Assembly (NCBI GenBank): GCA_903953805.1
Contig: CAJBLC010000109.1
Span: 1-23,081 of the forward strand
DNA length: 23,081 nt
Direction: 5' to 3'
Source: an uncultured Actinomycetes bacterium
GTDB lineage: Bacteria; Actinomycetota; Actinomycetes; Nanopelagicales; Nanopelagicaceae
Part shown: one piece after another, positions 22,714 to 23,081 of the stretch
How the letters are laid out: every line of letters begins with the position of its first letter
Position numbering within the stretch: the first letter of the stretch is position 1
Notes under the pieces: generated by a model
Told to the model about the DNA's origin: nothing
The model's database searches: none
What the model saw: the letters and a program-made list of their open reading frames with translations, nothing else
Position numbers and translations under genes: made by a program

Positions 22714-23081
22714 GTGCTCAGCCAAAGTTCCTTGAAGACCCCAGCGGGCACTCTCTATTTAATAGCGCGCGAACATGTCCTTCTTGCTGCTGGTTTTCGG
22801 GGCTTCACAGATATGCATCTACGCATGGATGACGCAGAGTTTGCTATCGGAATCAAAGATGTAAAACGAATCCCAGTTATCACAGAGCTGGTTGAAAATT
22901 ATTTTGATGGTGACCTATCTGCACTTAATGGGATTGCCGTACGCCAGCCTGGATCTGAATTTTCTCAGAGCGTTTGGAAGGCGATGCGGAAAATCCCCGC
23001 CGGAAAGACCTGGAGTTACTCAGATTTAGCGAAGAAGATTGGATCACCTGCCGCAGTTCGAGCGGTAGGAACTGCCTGCGG
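22714..23081 (+). CDS. ogt: Methylated-DNA--[protein]-cysteine S-methyltransferase (5' part)
   Basis: Suicide repair protein that removes the methyl group from O6-methylguanine. The frame is open from GTG 22714 to the window edge, 122 codons. It starts MLSQSSLKTPAGTLYLIARE, a typical Ogt N-terminal domain, and then shows the DNA-binding domain: GSEFSQSVWKAMRKIPAGKT (about 88-107), WSYSDLAKKIGSPAAVRAVG and the start of ACG. The active-site PCHR motif normally follows within about ten residues and therefore lies just beyond the window. The start is supported by TAGGGT exactly six bases before the GTG; no Shine-Dalgarno is visible. Confidence 0.9.
   Translation, partial: MLSQSSLKTPAGTLYLIAREHVLLAAGFRGFTDMHLRMDDAEFAIGIKDVKRIPVITELVENYFDGDLSALNGIAVRQPGSEFSQSVWKAMRKIPAGKTWSYSDLAKKIGSPAAVRAVGTAC

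Noticed and set aside
1..23081. Search for CRISPR arrays, insertion sequences, tRNA/rRNA genes, toxin-antitoxin or defence genes
   Set aside because: No regularly spaced repeats, transposase motifs, terminal inverted repeats or RNA gene signatures were seen; nearly all DNA is explained by housekeeping genes.

Overview
The window reads as housekeeping chromosome from a streamlined actinobacterium of middling GC. The markers are a DUF7455 zinc-ribbon gene beside a Streptomyces-type parE, a sepH (DUF3071) cell-division gene, a divergent glycogen pair laid out like Rv1212c/Rv1213 of Mycobacterium, a class II DAHP synthase, and the order rplS-lepB-rnhB-yraN-comM-dprA. Short intergenic gaps, overlapping gene tails and many leaderless starts would suit a small-genome freshwater lineage such as Nanopelagicales (acI). 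That placement is inference; no rRNA is present to confirm it.

Layout. 1-164: 5' part of a small zinc-ribbon gene (-). 402-5824: topoisomerase IV, with parE (+) and parC (-) facing each other and an acyltransferase/SGNH membrane enzyme gene between them; parC lacks its usual C-terminal domain. 5878-9831: a phosphodiesterase-like enzyme (+), sepH and an MFS transporter (-), and an inositol monophosphatase family gene (+). 9909-15498: rplS, lepB, rnhB, yraN, comM, dprA and era, all +. 15488-17508: an EamA permease and a glycogen/maltose-1-phosphate synthase (-), divergent from glgC (+, 17554-18780). 18767-20158: xylulokinase (-). 20259-22669: a phosphofructokinase with pyrophosphate-type residues and class II DAHP synthase (+). 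22714-23081: start of an Ogt-type DNA repair gene (+).

How the genes fit together. The right half is central carbon metabolism. GlgC and GlgA/GlgM make ADP-glucose and alpha-glucan precursors, XylB feeds the pentose phosphate pathway, the phosphofructokinase controls the F6P/FBP step, and DAHP synthase draws erythrose-4-phosphate and PEP into aromatic synthesis. The left and middle parts cover topology, division, secretion, ribosome assembly and DNA uptake/recombination (ComM, DprA).

No mobile element, CRISPR array, tRNA or rRNA was seen, and no convincing undescribed multi-gene system. The most interesting signals are regulatory and architectural: a recurrent TANNNT hexamer six bases before the start codon (leaderless promoters), two divergent pairs whose -10 boxes overlap, a perfect 14-bp LacI-like palindrome in front of xylB, tail-to-tail gene overlaps, a ParC without its pinwheel domain, and a PPi-like phosphofructokinase.
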